The position numbers were made by a program, and so were the translations under genes. Positions 1 through 9,174 of a DNA stretch of 32,659 nucleotides are shown here, in pieces; the first letter of the stretch is position 1, and the number at the start of each line of letters is the position of its first letter. Origin of the DNA: an uncultured Desulfobacteraceae bacterium (lineage in GTDB: Bacteria; Desulfobacterota; Desulfobacteria; Desulfobacterales; Desulfatirhabdiaceae); the NCBI GenBank assembly GCA_903839535.1, contig CAIMCT010000568.1, positions 1 to 32,659 on the forward strand, read 5' to 3'. The notes under the pieces were generated by a model, which saw only the letters and a list, made by a program, of their open reading frames with translations, did no database searches and was not told the origin of the DNA.

Positions 1-239
1 ACACGCTGGCGACAAGCGCCCAGCGCGCCTGCCGTCCCCAGCGCGACAATGGGGATGTTTTCAGTCACCACAATCCAGTCTCCCATGTCTGCATGAGGGG
101 TAAACAAAGGATTGCATTTCCCCCTGAGACGAGCGGCAATGGACGATGCCAGCCTTCCCAGCACGGCTTCTTTGGCATCAACCACAAACCATTTGCCCGG
201 GTTATCCGATTCTTTTGCACTATAAGTATATTTTTTCAC
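1..239 (-). pseudogene. rplM: 50S ribosomal protein L13, 5' part, broken at window edge
   Basis: A GTG start at 239 is preceded by an AGGAGA ribosome-binding site. The first 61 codons read as L13 of the large ribosomal subunit: the stretch [17 protein letters not shown], then RLRGK, FTPH and GDWIVV, match the conserved N-terminal half in order. From about position 56 to the window edge the frame stays open but the peptide ([18 protein letters not shown]) no longer resembles L13, which should continue with the (K)VxxTGNK region. The gene is therefore either truncated by a real rearrangement or the first ~56 bases are a chimeric contig end. rpsI would be expected downstream (to the left). Identity of the first 61 residues is seen directly; the cause of the break is inference. 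Confidence 0.8.
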
Positions 240-273
240 GGGTCTCTCCTGATATGATAATCTTAACTCGGCA

Positions 274-302
274 CTTCTATTGTATCGAGCCAATTCTGTC
301 AA
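274..302 (-). promoter_or_regulatory. Possible sigma70 promoter for rplM
   Basis: Read on the minus strand, TTGACA (302-297) is followed after 17 nt by TAGAAG (279-274). The -35 is perfect and the -10 matches four of six positions. It lies about 35 nt upstream of the GTG start of rplM. Confidence 0.4.
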
Positions 303-374
303 TATAAAAATTGATGGTACAGTAAAAAGTCCAACATCAGCGTTGCGTTTCCTACTTCACCGCCCTTGTCAACA

Positions 375-3083
375 TCATCCATTTTCAGTGCGGCTGGTGA
401 AAATTCGCAGGCCCAACTTGCCCGGCGCAAAAATTTGCTGAAACATGGACTTGGGAACCAGAGCTGGAACAACGTTGATCATGGATGTTAGCAGCGCAGC
501 CCCATAAGGCAGTGACTGAATTAGCATGACCCCGATCCAGAGAAGAATTTCGGGGTTATCGGTTCCATGTCTGCTGATGATAGTTGCAGATGACAAACAG
601 AATGTCAAAAAGATCAACATTTCTTCCCATGCCATCAGAACACCCTTGATTACAGCCCGCTGGTTTTCACATTTCGGAGTGCGTAAAAAAGGCTTGTCCG
701 AAGAGATCAGGCCAGTAAGCATGGCCTTTCCAATTGTGTGGCTCAGGGCCATTCCGGCGATTGCTGCGCCGATCCGCTGTTTCAGCGAGCAGCCGACCCG
801 AGACTTGTACAGCCAGAAAAAATGAAGCAGTCGGAAGACAAAAACGCCAACGGCCGGAAGCAGCAGAATATAAAGGGGCTGACCAAAATATCTTGGAAGG
901 ACGATGACCCCGGCAACCCAGAGCAGGGTGGCCCATGTAATGATGACATTAAACGCATCTCCGAACCAGGGAAACCAGCCCGTGGCAAAATGATATTTCT
1001 GCCCGGCGCTCAGACCAGATTGCGAATTCCATGGCAAGAAGGTTCTCCAGTGGCGCCTGATGATCTGAACTGCGCCATAAGCCCATCGAAACCGTTGCCT
1101 TTTGTAACCAGCAAAAGAATCTGGTGTAAGACCATGGCCAAAACTTTCGCTGACATAAACGGATTCAAACCCCGCATTCATCAGCCTCAAACCCAGCTCG
1201 GAATCCTCACAGATGCACCACTCCGCCCAGAGACCGACATCCAAAAGCGCCTGTTTTCGAATCAAGGTCATCGTTCCGTGCTGAATAATGGCATCTCGTT
1301 CATTCCGGTGAATCATTCCGATCTGAAAAAAACCATGATATTCAAAGTTTAGCATTTCCTTGAAGAAACTGCCCTGCCATTCACGGTGATCCTGGGGTGC
1401 CTGAACAAAACCTACTTTAGGATTGTCAAAATGGGGAATGAGTGATTTGAGCCAGTCCGGGCGGACAATGTAGTCGCTGTCAACAACTCCAACAATTGCA
1501 GCATCCGGGGCAGTTACGCTCAATCCAAAGTTCAGCGCCCCGGCCTTGAAACCCGGCCATTTTCCCAGATGAAAAAAACGGAATTTAGGGCCCAGTTTTT
1601 CGCAATAATCCCGAACCGGTTCCCATAAATCGGCATCCAGCGTGTTGTTGTCCAGCACCAGAACTTCATAATTCGGATAATCAAGCAGATTAAGGCTGTC
1701 CAGGGTTTTGGCGACCATATCCGGGGGTTCATTGCATATAGCCAAGTGCAATGAAACCTTGGGGAAATCCCTGCCATTTTCAGGAATCAGCGGATGAAAC
1801 AGGCGCTTCAGCCCCGCGGGCCACAGCATTTCCGCCATCTCAAATCCATTGATAAGAACCACCACCAGAAGCCCAGCCTGCAGCGGAAGCAAAAGCCCCC
1901 ATATCAGGGTTTCGGTCGGCAGCAACTCGTGAATCCAAGGCGTGGAAGCAATCCAAACCACGGCTGATATGCTCAGTTGAATGACCATGGCAAAGAAGAG
2001 CTGACCGTTAAACGGCTGATCTTGCTTATTGCGCAGATACATGGACAAGGGAATGATCGCCAGCAGAAAGGAAAGAACAAGCGGCATGGGAAGCGGCGAA
2101 ACATCTTTCACAGGACCTTCAAGAGCGATTTTAAGGTTTCGATCCTTGTCAAACAATCCCCAGTGAGCCCCCATGACTCCTTCCAGATCCACTTTCCAGG
2201 GTTGGTCAAAGGCTTCCATGATAAAATAATCAATCTTTAGTTCCGCCGCCACATTAAAAAATGCACGCAGAAAGAGAGATTCATTGACCGTACTGGGCTT
2301 TGCCGGACCCCGACGCTCCCCGTGGCTGGGCCAGCCCACTTCAGCCAGCAGAACATGTTTGTCCGGATAGGCCTGCTGAACCTGTCGATAGCGTTCCACT
2401 ACCCATTTCAAGGAATGTTCCAGGGGTATCTTTTCCCAGTAGGGCAGGATGTGAATGGCGATATAGTCCACATTTCTGGCCAGCTCCGGGTTATTGATCC
2501 ACACATCCCAAGGTTCGGCCGTGCTTACCGGACAAGGAACCTGCTCGCGCACTCTGCGGATGTATTCAATCAGTTCCTTAACCTTCAGGTCCCCCCGAAG
2601 AACAGATTCATTACCGACAATGACACGCGGAACGGTAGTCGTATAGGTTCGGGCGTTTCGAACCAGGTTTCGAATTTCCCTTTCATTTTTGTCCTTGTCC
2701 TGGTCCAACCAGGCGCCGGCCGTTACACTAAGCCCGTAGCGAACCGCCATCCCCGGAATATTTTCAAACCCGTCGATCGAAGAATAACTGCGAACGCTTC
2801 GCGTCACTCCTCTGATCATTTTCAGATCGCCATCAATCTGATCCGGAAATGGGTAAATTTTTTCCATAGGATTCTGCCCTTTATGATAAGGGCTGAAAGA
2901 GACTCCCTCAATCTTGTCGGTCCAGGAAGAAACCAGGGGGGCAGGGCGATTAAACGCCAGCCAGATAGCCATGTTAGCCAGAATAACCAGAAACAATACT
3001 TTTGTCTTTTGCATTGATTTCACCATTTTTACGACAGACGGGGTTCTGCAGCAGTGAGGGGGCAAAAACCATTGAAATTCCAT
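375..3083 (-). CDS. GH17-GT2 fusion, beta-(1,3)-glucan synthase-like membrane glycosyltransferase
   Basis: A processive inner-membrane glycosyltransferase fused to a glycoside hydrolase family 17 domain; this architecture is known from NdvB-type enzymes that make (cyclic) beta-1,3-glucans. Numbering from the most upstream ATG (3122): TM helix ~41-58; GH17 domain ~70-330 with candidate acid/base E172 (VGNES) and nucleophile E261 (LLAEVGWPSHG); paired TM helices ~347-425; GT2 domain ~455-720 with DxD at 548-550 (VVDSDY), the catalytic-base ED at 639-640 (CICEDSE) and QRFRW at 676-680; further TM helices to the C terminus. All catalytic motifs are intact. The start is uncertain: ATGs at 3122, 3083, 3026 and 3014 are in frame. 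A promoter-like pair ending at 3132 makes 3122 unlikely; 3083 has AAGGGGA 14 nt upstream; 3014 would give a normal signal-anchor. The polymer and linkage are inferred from the family. Confidence 0.85.
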   Translation of the reverse strand: MEFQWFLPPHCCRTPSVVKMVKSMQKTKVLFLVILANMAIWLAFNRPAPLVSSWTDKIEGVSFSPYHKGQNPMEKIYPFPDQIDGDLKMIRGVTRSVRSYSSIDGFENIPGMAVRYGLSVTAGAWLDQDKDKNEREIRNLVRNARTYTTTVPRVIVGNESVLRGDLKVKELIEYIRRVREQVPCPVSTAEPWDVWINNPELARNVDYIAIHILPYWEKIPLEHSLKWVVERYRQVQQAYPDKHVLLAEVGWPSHGERRGPAKPSTVNESLFLRAFFNVAAELKIDYFIMEAFDQPWKVDLEGVMGAHWGLFDKDRNLKIALEGPVKDVSPLPMPLVLSFLLAIIPLSMYLRNKQDQPFNGQLFFAMVIQLSISAVVWIASTPWIHELLPTETLIWGLLLPLQAGLLVVVLINGFEMAEMLWPAGLKRLFHPLIPENGRDFPKVSLHLAICNEPPDMVAKTLDSLNLLDYPNYEVLVLDNNTLDADLWEPVRDYCEKLGPKFRFFHLGKWPGFKAGALNFGLSVTAPDAAIVGVVDSDYIVRPDWLKSLIPHFDNPKVGFVQAPQDHREWQGSFFKEMLNFEYHGFFQIGMIHRNERDAIIQHGTMTLIRKQALLDVGLWAEWCICEDSELGLRLMNAGFESVYVSESFGHGLTPDSFAGYKRQRFRWAYGAVQIIRRHWRTFLPWNSQSGLSAGQKYHFATGWFPWFGDAFNVIITWATLLWVAGVIVLPRYFGQPLYILLLPAVGVFVFRLLHFFWLYKSRVGCSLKQRIGAAIAGMALSHTIGKAMLTGLISSDKPFLRTPKCENQRAVIKGVLMAWEEMLIFLTFCLSSATIISRHGTDNPEILLWIGVMLIQSLPYGAALLTSMINVVPALVPKSMFQQIFAPGKLGLRIFTSRTENG

Positions 3084-3131
3084 TGTTATGTTAGAATTCC
3101 CCTTGCCAGGATGCCATTTCATAAACCAAGT

Positions 3132-3160
3132 ATGTTATTCCAACAAAACAACATAGTCAA
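3132..3160 (-). promoter_or_regulatory. Sigma70-like promoter for the GH17-GT2 gene
   Basis: On the minus strand TTGACT (3160-3155), a 17-nt spacer and TAACAT (3137-3132) give a predicted start near 3125. This is almost on top of the most upstream ATG (3122), so it argues for one of the internal start codons. Confidence 0.5.
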
Positions 3161-3247
3161 GAATTCTGTGATGGCTTCTTACGAGTTCATCAAGAATACA
3201 TAAGGGTTCCCAAAATCCATCAAAATGAAAATACCTAAATCTGGTAA

Positions 3248-3276
3248 TTGACCCTGCTGATGGATTCAGCTATAAT
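3248..3276 (+). promoter_or_regulatory. Strong sigma70 promoter for the lipoprotein-waaA operon
   Basis: TTGACC (3248-3253), exactly 17 nt, then a perfect TATAAT (3271-3276). The predicted transcript starts near 3283 and has a ~150-nt leader before the ATG at 3437. Confidence 0.75.
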
Positions 3277-3380
3277 ATTTTCCAATTCTGGCGAAACAAC
3301 ACGCCAAACCTTATAAATCCAAGCGTATATATGTGCTCTTAATCACCCGGACATTCACCCTACGGATACAAAAATAACGT

Positions 3381-3420
3381 CCTCCTCGCCCCCCATTTCC
3401 AAAGGAGGGAAACCTTTTCA
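3381..3420. repeat. GC-rich hairpin in the lipoprotein leader, related to the 15461 palindrome
   Basis: CCTCCT (3381-3386) pairs with AGGAGG (3403-3408). The segment 3389-3418 resembles the right arm of the large palindrome at 15461-15550 (C-run, short T/C stretch, CAAAGG, G-run, then a CCTTTT-like end). It lies in the 5' leader of the lipoprotein mRNA, and the AGGAGG is too far (28 nt) from the ATG to be its ribosome-binding site. Confidence 0.5.
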
Positions 3421-3436
3421 AGGTAAAGATACCATT

Positions 3437-5392
3437 ATGAAATTTTGTCGATTCATGCTTTTTGTTCTACTGATAATGTTGATAGCCTCCTGCGCTTCCA
3501 AAAAAATAATTAAAACAGACAAACCCCCGAAACTCGACAAATCACCGCCAGTTGTCGCCGTCAGTCCTGGAGATGAACTCTTTTTTTCAGCCGAAAAAAG
3601 GTATTTTGAAAAAGCTTATCCGGAGGCGCTGAACGCCTTTCAGAAGTATTTATCCGCATTTCCAAACGGCTCATGGACCGCGGACACCCTTTTGCGAATC
3701 GGCGATATTTATATGACAACAGGGAAACCGTCCCAAGCCCTTCCCTATTATCAGCGCCTGGCCGCCCATTATCCCAAAAGCGCTTCGGCTCAAAAGGCTG
3801 AACTTGGCGTACTAACAGCGCTTTTCGCCATCGGAGATTACCAGAAAGTCACTGAGTTGGGACAAGTCTATGTGAAAAAATACAGGTCCTCCGATACTGT
3901 GCGCCACGCATTTGGAATACTGGCGGATGCCTATTCCCGCCTGAATCTTCCAGCGGAAGCCATAAATGCTTATTCCAATGTTCTGGAAAAATCCTCAGAA
4001 ACCGATTCGGCGCGAATCACCCAAAAGCTCAAAGAAATTATATCGCCTATGGCCATTTCTGATGTGTTTAACCTGCTAGCCCGCCTGGATTCATCTCAAG
4101 TAAAGGCAAAAATTCTGTTACTGGCGGGCCAGAAATATCTGGAATTGGAAAAACTGGAAGATGCTTACAGCGTACTGACCGTATTAACCGAACAATTTCC
4201 AAAACAAGATGAAGCAGCTCAGGCTTTACAAATGCTTCAGGACCTGAAAAAACATTCGGCCTATCAACATCAAACAATAGGATGCCTGCTGCCTCTTACC
4301 GGAACTTATGAAGCTTACGGGAAAAAAGCGCTAAAAGGAATTGAGCTGGCGCAAAATCAGTTTGTATCGCTTAACCCCGATCCGCCACTGACCATACTTA
4401 TCAAAGACACGGAATCTGACCCTGAAAAAACCATTGAAGCAGTAAAGGAGCTGGCTGAATCCGGCGTTGCCGCCATTATCGGTCCCGTAGCCACTGCCGA
4501 CATCGCCGCGGTGGAGGCCCAAAAATATGGCATTCCGATTATCACATTGACCCAGAAAGATCAAATCACCCAAATTGGACCCTCGGTTTTCCGAAACTTC
4601 ATGACACCAGGAACTCAGACAGATGCTCTGGTATCCTTTACCGTAAAGAAACTTGGTCTGAGCCGTTTTGCGATCCTTTATCCCGATGAGCCTTATGGCA
4701 TTAATTTTATGAATCTTTTCAAGGATCAGGTCGAGTCCGCAGGCGGCCGTGTGGTTGCGATTCAATCATATAATACCTCGCAGACCGATTTCAGGGAAAC
4801 CCTGCAAAAGCTTTCAAGCCGGTATTCGCCTGTTCCCGATAATTCAAAATCGTCCAGAGCAAGCAAACGCATGGAGCCAACTGCCGCAACCATAGATGCA
4901 ACCCCTTCAATTTCCGAGGACTTCGAAGCACTTTTTATTCCGGATTCACCTCAAAAAATAGCCGTTATTGTTCCCCAACTGGCTTATGGCAACCTTCGCC
5001 CATCTTATCTGCTCGGTACCAATCTGTGGCATTCTCTCAAACTGATTCATACTGGCGGCCCATCGATCCAGGGCTGCATTCTGCCAGACGGTTTTTTTGC
5101 CGAAAGCACATCTGAAACCGTACAGCAGTTTGTTCGGATATTTCAAAATGCCTACAAGGAATCCCCAGGATATATTGAAGCCGTCTCTTATGATACGGCA
5201 ATGATGATGTTTAACATTATCAGAAACCCGAATACTCTTTTTCGCAGTTCGATTATAAAAGAACTTCTCAGACCCGATGGCTATTTAGGCGTTACGGGAA
5301 ATTATCGCTTTGATAAGGACCGTGAAGCTCAGAAAAAACTGTTTCTACTCCAGATCAAAGGCGAAGCATTTGTTGAAATCACTACACCCTGA
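3437..5392 (+). CDS. Outer-membrane lipoprotein with TPR repeats and periplasmic-binding domain (LpoA-like)
   Basis: The protein begins with a lipoprotein signal (hydrophobic 7-17, lipobox IASC, Cys19), so it should be lipidated and periplasm-facing. Residues ~45-270 form TPR-like repeats of the YbgF/BamD style (SAEKRYFEKAYPEALNAFQK, GDIYMTTGKPSQALPYYQRL). Residues ~280-645 are a type I periplasmic-binding fold of the Peripla_BP_6 class (GCLLPLTGTYEAYGKKALKG; GVAAIIGPVATADIAAVEAQ). TPR plus this fold matches LpoA, the activator of penicillin-binding protein 1A, although the family also includes less well characterised proteins. A Ser/Pro-rich linker at ~470-500 interrupts the binding domain. 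waaA follows after 19 nt, so the two are probably co-transcribed from the promoter at 3248. Confidence 0.85.
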   Translation: MKFCRFMLFVLLIMLIASCASKKIIKTDKPPKLDKSPPVVAVSPGDELFFSAEKRYFEKAYPEALNAFQKYLSAFPNGSWTADTLLRIGDIYMTTGKPSQALPYYQRLAAHYPKSASAQKAELGVLTALFAIGDYQKVTELGQVYVKKYRSSDTVRHAFGILADAYSRLNLPAEAINAYSNVLEKSSETDSARITQKLKEIISPMAISDVFNLLARLDSSQVKAKILLLAGQKYLELEKLEDAYSVLTVLTEQFPKQDEAAQALQMLQDLKKHSAYQHQTIGCLLPLTGTYEAYGKKALKGIELAQNQFVSLNPDPPLTILIKDTESDPEKTIEAVKELAESGVAAIIGPVATADIAAVEAQKYGIPIITLTQKDQITQIGPSVFRNFMTPGTQTDALVSFTVKKLGLSRFAILYPDEPYGINFMNLFKDQVESAGGRVVAIQSYNTSQTDFRETLQKLSSRYSPVPDNSKSSRASKRMEPTAATIDATPSISEDFEALFIPDSPQKIAVIVPQLAYGNLRPSYLLGTNLWHSLKLIHTGGPSIQGCILPDGFFAESTSETVQQFVRIFQNAYKESPGYIEAVSYDTAMMMFNIIRNPNTLFRSSIIKELLRPDGYLGVTGNYRFDKDREAQKKLFLLQIKGEAFVEITTP

Positions 5393-5411
5393 AAAAGGGA
5401 GAACGCCTTTT

Positions 5412-6722
5412 ATGAACCCAGCCTGTTTGGGCTATATGGGACTAACATCCGGGCTGTTTTTGTTTACCTTGCCATACATCCTGTTGTACACGAGACTGAC
5501 CGGACGTTATCGCAGCAGCTTTTCGCAGCGCATCGGCGTTTATCCTGCCCTGAATCCTCCTTATGCGCGTTCTCCACGCTTATGGCTTCACGCTGTTTCA
5601 ATGGGAGAAGTGAATGCAGCAGTCCCAATCATTGAGGCGCTTCAGACACTGGAGCCCCGCTGCAACATTATCCTTTCCACCACAACAGAACATGGGCAAA
5701 AGCTTGCAAAAACCCGGCTACCCTCCGATGTTATCTGCATTTACGCCCCCATTGATTTTATTCTTTCCGTGACAAGCGCCCTCAGAAAAATAAAACCCGA
5801 CCTGCTGGTCTGTCTTGAAACAGAACTGTGGCCGAACTTGTTGATGATGGCTAACCTTATGGGTATAAAAACAGCCATTGTTAATGGTCGTATTTCGGGA
5901 AGGGCCATCAAGCGGTATAGGATGATCCGGCCACTGATGAAAGAAGTGCTTGGCAGTATGAGCTTTTTCAGCATGATTCAGGAGATTGATGCCAGAAGGA
6001 TTCATGAAATGGGAGCAGCGCCTGAAAAAATACAGGTCAATGGTAATGCAAAATATGATCTTTTGCTGCGCCAATCAGACAACTGGGTGCAGCCCGACCA
6101 GGTACGATATTGGCGGCAAATCTTCGGTATCAGGGAAAACGAGCCAGTTTTTCTGGCGGGGAGTACACGACATTCTGAAGAAGAAATTATTCTGGATGCT
6201 TATCAAAAAGTGGTTCAGAAAGCCCCTAATACCCTTCTGATTCTGGCGCCCCGACATCTTGAGCGGGTTCGGCGTATCGAAAAAATTATCAAAGCAAGGG
6301 AACTGAGCTGTCAATTGCGGACCTGTCTCGGAAATAACGGGGAGAACAGAACGGCCCCTGTCATCATTCTGGATACCATGGGAGAACTTCAAGCCATTTA
6401 CAGCATCGCTACGGTCGTTTTTTGCGGCGGTAGCCTGACACCGCTCGGCGGACAAAACATTCTTGAGCCGGCGGTATGGGCTAAACCCGTACTATACGGA
6501 CCATATATGGAAGACTTTCTGGATGCCAGAAGCCTGCTGGAAAGCGCCGGAGGCGGCATTGAAGTAAAAGATGGTAATGACCTTGCCGAAAAAGTCCTGT
6601 TTTTTGTCGCCCGACCGGACCGGGCCCAAAAAACAGGAAATTCAGCGCGAAGAGCCGTTGAAATGAACCAGGGCGCAGCCCAAAAGCACGCTGAAGCTAT
6701 CTACAGCCTGTTGCATTTCTAA
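5412..6722 (+). CDS. waaA: 3-deoxy-D-manno-octulosonic acid (Kdo) transferase
   Basis: Adds Kdo from CMP-Kdo to the lipid A precursor at the cytoplasmic face of the inner membrane. An N-terminal membrane anchor (~8-25) is followed by the GT-B fold typical of WaaA/KdtA. Visible signatures: WLHAVSMGEVNAAVPIIEAL, LLVCLETELWPNLL, the C-terminal donor-site regions FLAGSTRHSEEEIILDAY, LILAPRHLERV, and GGSLTPLGGQNILEPAVWAK. The ATG at 5412 is chosen because it has GGGAGAA just upstream, lies immediately after the lipoprotein stop, and gives the usual N terminus; an in-frame ATG at 5310 would add 34 residues overlapping the previous gene. Length of 436 aa is normal. kdsD, an earlier step of the same pathway, lies ~2.5 kb away on the opposite strand. 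Confidence 0.95.
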   Translation: MNPACLGYMGLTSGLFLFTLPYILLYTRLTGRYRSSFSQRIGVYPALNPPYARSPRLWLHAVSMGEVNAAVPIIEALQTLEPRCNIILSTTTEHGQKLAKTRLPSDVICIYAPIDFILSVTSALRKIKPDLLVCLETELWPNLLMMANLMGIKTAIVNGRISGRAIKRYRMIRPLMKEVLGSMSFFSMIQEIDARRIHEMGAAPEKIQVNGNAKYDLLLRQSDNWVQPDQVRYWRQIFGIRENEPVFLAGSTRHSEEEIILDAYQKVVQKAPNTLLILAPRHLERVRRIEKIIKARELSCQLRTCLGNNGENRTAPVIILDTMGELQAIYSIATVVFCGGSLTPLGGQNILEPAVWAKPVLYGPYMEDFLDARSLLESAGGGIEVKDGNDLAEKVLFFVARPDRAQKTGNSARRAVEMNQGAAQKHAEAIYSLLHF

Positions 6723-6783
6723 ATGATGAATTCCGCACGCTTCATTATCTTTTTTCATCGTTCATCATTATCTTTTTCATTGA
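6722..6783. terminator. Convergent-gene terminator region with heptad-like TTCATC repeats
   Basis: The 32-bp gap between waaA and the phosphofructokinase gene, plus flanks, holds an inverted pair AATGATGAA (6722-6730) / TTCATCATT (6761-6769), T-runs, and two adjacent heptads TTCATCG and TTCATCA at 6754-6767. It may end both transcripts. The hairpin loop is long, so terminator function is tentative. Confidence 0.35.
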
Positions 6784-8089
6784 GCAGTATTCCCTGCCCC
6801 GTTGACTCCAGCACACTTCGCCATAATTTCCCATTCGTATCCACTTGTTTTCGTTTTCCTGCCGACGCACTCATGGGAATATGAACAAAATGATTGTTCC
6901 AGTGGCCGATCAGCATCCTGGTTTTCCCCGCCATTCCCGCATGCACGGCATCCCGCCCAAGTACGCTGCAGAATGCATGGTCATTGGCATTGGCGGGAAG
7001 ACTGCGGATAATATAACTTGGATCAATGTACTTCAGCGAAATCTCCTCATTTTTTGCCTTGAAATGTGTCTGTATCGCCTCCTTCAAAAATAAACCGATA
7101 TCATTCAATTTGACATTCCCGGATTGATCCTTGTCCGGATTATCGTCTGTAAAATATTTTTGCCCGGCGCCTTCCGCCACCACGATAACCGCATGTTTCC
7201 GATCCTTCAGGCGTTTTTCCAGAGCTGCAAGAAGCCCTTTGGGGCCATCAAGATCAAAATCCACTTCCGGAATCAAAACAAAATTAACATCCTGCTGAGC
7301 AAGCACGACAGTTGAGGCAATGAACCCGGAATACCGGCCCATCAATTTGATAAGACCAATACCGTTTGGATATCCTTCAGCCTCGCTGTGAGCCGCTTTT
7401 ATAGCCAGAGTGGCGATGTCAACCGCCGTGTCAAATCCAAACGAACGGGATACCAGATAGATATCATTGTCAATGGTTTTGGGAATGCCTACGACGCTGA
7501 TCTTCAGCCCCCGCTCGGTTATGGAGTCTGCGATTTTTGTCGCCGCCTTCAGAGTTCCGTCTCCACCAATCATGAACAACACTCCGATATTCATGCGTTC
7601 AAGGCAGTCCACAATATCATCAATGGACTGAGGACCCCGGGAAGAGCCAAGAATAGATCCGCCGCGCTCCAAAATACCGGAAACATCCGCCGGGGTAAGC
7701 GGAAAAATATCATGACCATACTTTGGGATAAACCCCTGAAGCCCATATCGAATGCCATAAACATTGCTAACGCCATAAGCATAGAATAGTCCCAGAACAA
7801 TAGACCTGATTATGTCATTCAGCCCGGGACAAAGACCACCACAAGTAACCAGCGCGCACCGAACCTTGCTGGGATCAAAAAATATTTTCTCCCTAGGCCC
7901 CCCCATTTCAAAGGCCGGAACCTGTTTTCCCTCCAGAATCAAGGATTTCAGGTTGTCAAGATTGACATCAATTGTTACCTGATCGGCATCCGAAATAAAA
8001 ATATTTGTTTCTTCCCTGGTTTTAATGGGAGAAGTAATTCTGCTTTCCCCCAAAACAGGTATGGATGTATCAATATATTCGTTGTTCAT
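6755..8089 (-). CDS. 6-phosphofructokinase, group with PKTIDND motif
   Basis: Phosphorylates fructose 6-phosphate to fructose 1,6-bisphosphate. The family signatures are clear: CGGLCPGLNDIIR near the N terminus, RGGSILGSSRG, the donor-site GGDGTLKAA, and PKTIDNDI at the active site. The Gly after GGD points to ATP rather than pyrophosphate as donor, while the Lys of PKTIDND is common in the PPi-type branch. The mixture GGDG plus PKTIDND occurs in the long ATP-using clade also found in plants, so ATP use is inferred. At 444 aa it is longer than E. coli PfkA (320 aa) and has the extended N terminus of that clade. The start at 8089 has GGGGGAC directly upstream. It lies ~100 nt downstream of kdsD on the same strand. 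Confidence 0.9.
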   Translation of the reverse strand: MNNEYIDTSIPVLGESRITSPIKTREETNIFISDADQVTIDVNLDNLKSLILEGKQVPAFEMGGPREKIFFDPSKVRCALVTCGGLCPGLNDIIRSIVLGLFYAYGVSNVYGIRYGLQGFIPKYGHDIFPLTPADVSGILERGGSILGSSRGPQSIDDIVDCLERMNIGVLFMIGGDGTLKAATKIADSITERGLKISVVGIPKTIDNDIYLVSRSFGFDTAVDIATLAIKAAHSEAEGYPNGIGLIKLMGRYSGFIASTVVLAQQDVNFVLIPEVDFDLDGPKGLLAALEKRLKDRKHAVIVVAEGAGQKYFTDDNPDKDQSGNVKLNDIGLFLKEAIQTHFKAKNEEISLKYIDPSYIIRSLPANANDHAFCSVLGRDAVHAGMAGKTRMLIGHWNNHFVHIPMSASAGKRKQVDTNGKLWRSVLESTGQGILLNEKDNDER

Positions 8090-8193
8090 AGTCCCCCATA
8101 ATGGAATGTTTACGGCTCAAAGACAATAAGGCAGTTTTGTAAACCTGCCGTAAACCACAGTCCTCAGCCTTGTTAATGCCATAAGTGCTTCTG

Positions 8194-9174
8194 TTAATGG
8201 CCGTTAAATTTAAAATCGCCCTTACCCAGAATATCATGAAGGTGCAAAATACCTTGAACCTTTTCGTGACTGTCCACAATTGGCAGCACAGTAATCTGAT
8301 GTTTTTCCATGATATTCAAGGCATCACATGCCAGCGAGTCCAGAAACAGCATCCGTGGCCGGGTGGTCATGACTTCATCGACCGACACACCATACACAGG
8401 TAGCCGTCTGGCGATCAGCCTGCGGATGTCGCCGTCGGTAATAATTCCAGCCAGCGTCATATCAGGATACGCAACAAGGGTTGCCCCGATTTCCAGCCGG
8501 TTGATTTCATTTACTGCAGAATCCATGGAATCACCGGCAAAAACCATGGGAACCTGTGTATCTTTCAGCATTATATCCTGAACCCGACTTGTCAGACGCT
8601 GTCCCAGATTCCCGCCGGGGTGGACCCGCCTGAAATCGGAAGAATTAAAGTGTTTACGGTTGATAAGAACCACGGCTAAAGCATCTCCCATCGCCAAAAG
8701 CGCCGTGGTACTGGCAGTCGGTGCCAGACCCAGCGGGCATGCTTCCGCTTCAACGCTGACATCAATAACGATATCGCTGTGTTCCGCCAGGGTAGAATGA
8801 AGATTCCCGGTGAAGGCGATCACCTTGCATCCGATTTTTCGAATGCTTGGCACCAGCAGATTGAGTTCATCCGTTTCTCCGCTGTTGGAGAGCGCCAGAA
8901 AGACATCATCCGGGCTGACCATTCCCAAATCTCCGTGCATGGCCTCAACAGGATGCAAAAACAAAGAGCGGGTTCCCGTACTGTTCAATGTGGCGACAAT
9001 TTTTCTACCGACAATCCCGGACTTTCCGATACCGCTGATGATCAGCCTGCCGGTTGCCTTGCAGATGAGATCAACCATTTCTTCAAAATGGTGATTCAGC
9101 CGATCAGCGAGCTTTAATATGCCTTCTGCCTCAATTTTCAGGACTTCTATGGCCTGTTCAATACTTGATGTCAT
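8194..9174 (-). CDS. kdsD: D-arabinose 5-phosphate isomerase (KpsF/GutQ family)
   Basis: Converts ribulose 5-phosphate to arabinose 5-phosphate, the first committed step to Kdo. An SIS sugar-isomerase domain (~20-190) carries SGIGKSGIVGRKIVATLNS and the active-site stretch HPVEAMHGDLGMV; two CBS domains follow (~205-260 and ~270-325, with GIITDGDIRRLI and GILHLHDILG). The ATG at 9174 is selected because AAGGAA lies 7 nt upstream and the protein then begins at the usual place; an in-frame ATG at 9246 would add 24 residues without conserved sequence. It supports the same pathway as waaA nearby. Confidence 0.93.
   Translation of the reverse strand: MTSSIEQAIEVLKIEAEGILKLADRLNHHFEEMVDLICKATGRLIISGIGKSGIVGRKIVATLNSTGTRSLFLHPVEAMHGDLGMVSPDDVFLALSNSGETDELNLLVPSIRKIGCKVIAFTGNLHSTLAEHSDIVIDVSVEAEACPLGLAPTASTTALLAMGDALAVVLINRKHFNSSDFRRVHPGGNLGQRLTSRVQDIMLKDTQVPMVFAGDSMDSAVNEINRLEIGATLVAYPDMTLAGIITDGDIRRLIARRLPVYGVSVDEVMTTRPRMLFLDSLACDALNIMEKHQITVLPIVDSHEKVQGILHLHDILGKGDFKFNGH

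Noticed and set aside
667-2497. Several open frames on both strands within the GH17-GT2 gene
   Set aside because: They overlap a gene with intact catalytic motifs, lack ribosome-binding sites, and have the composition of antisense or shifted-frame translations.
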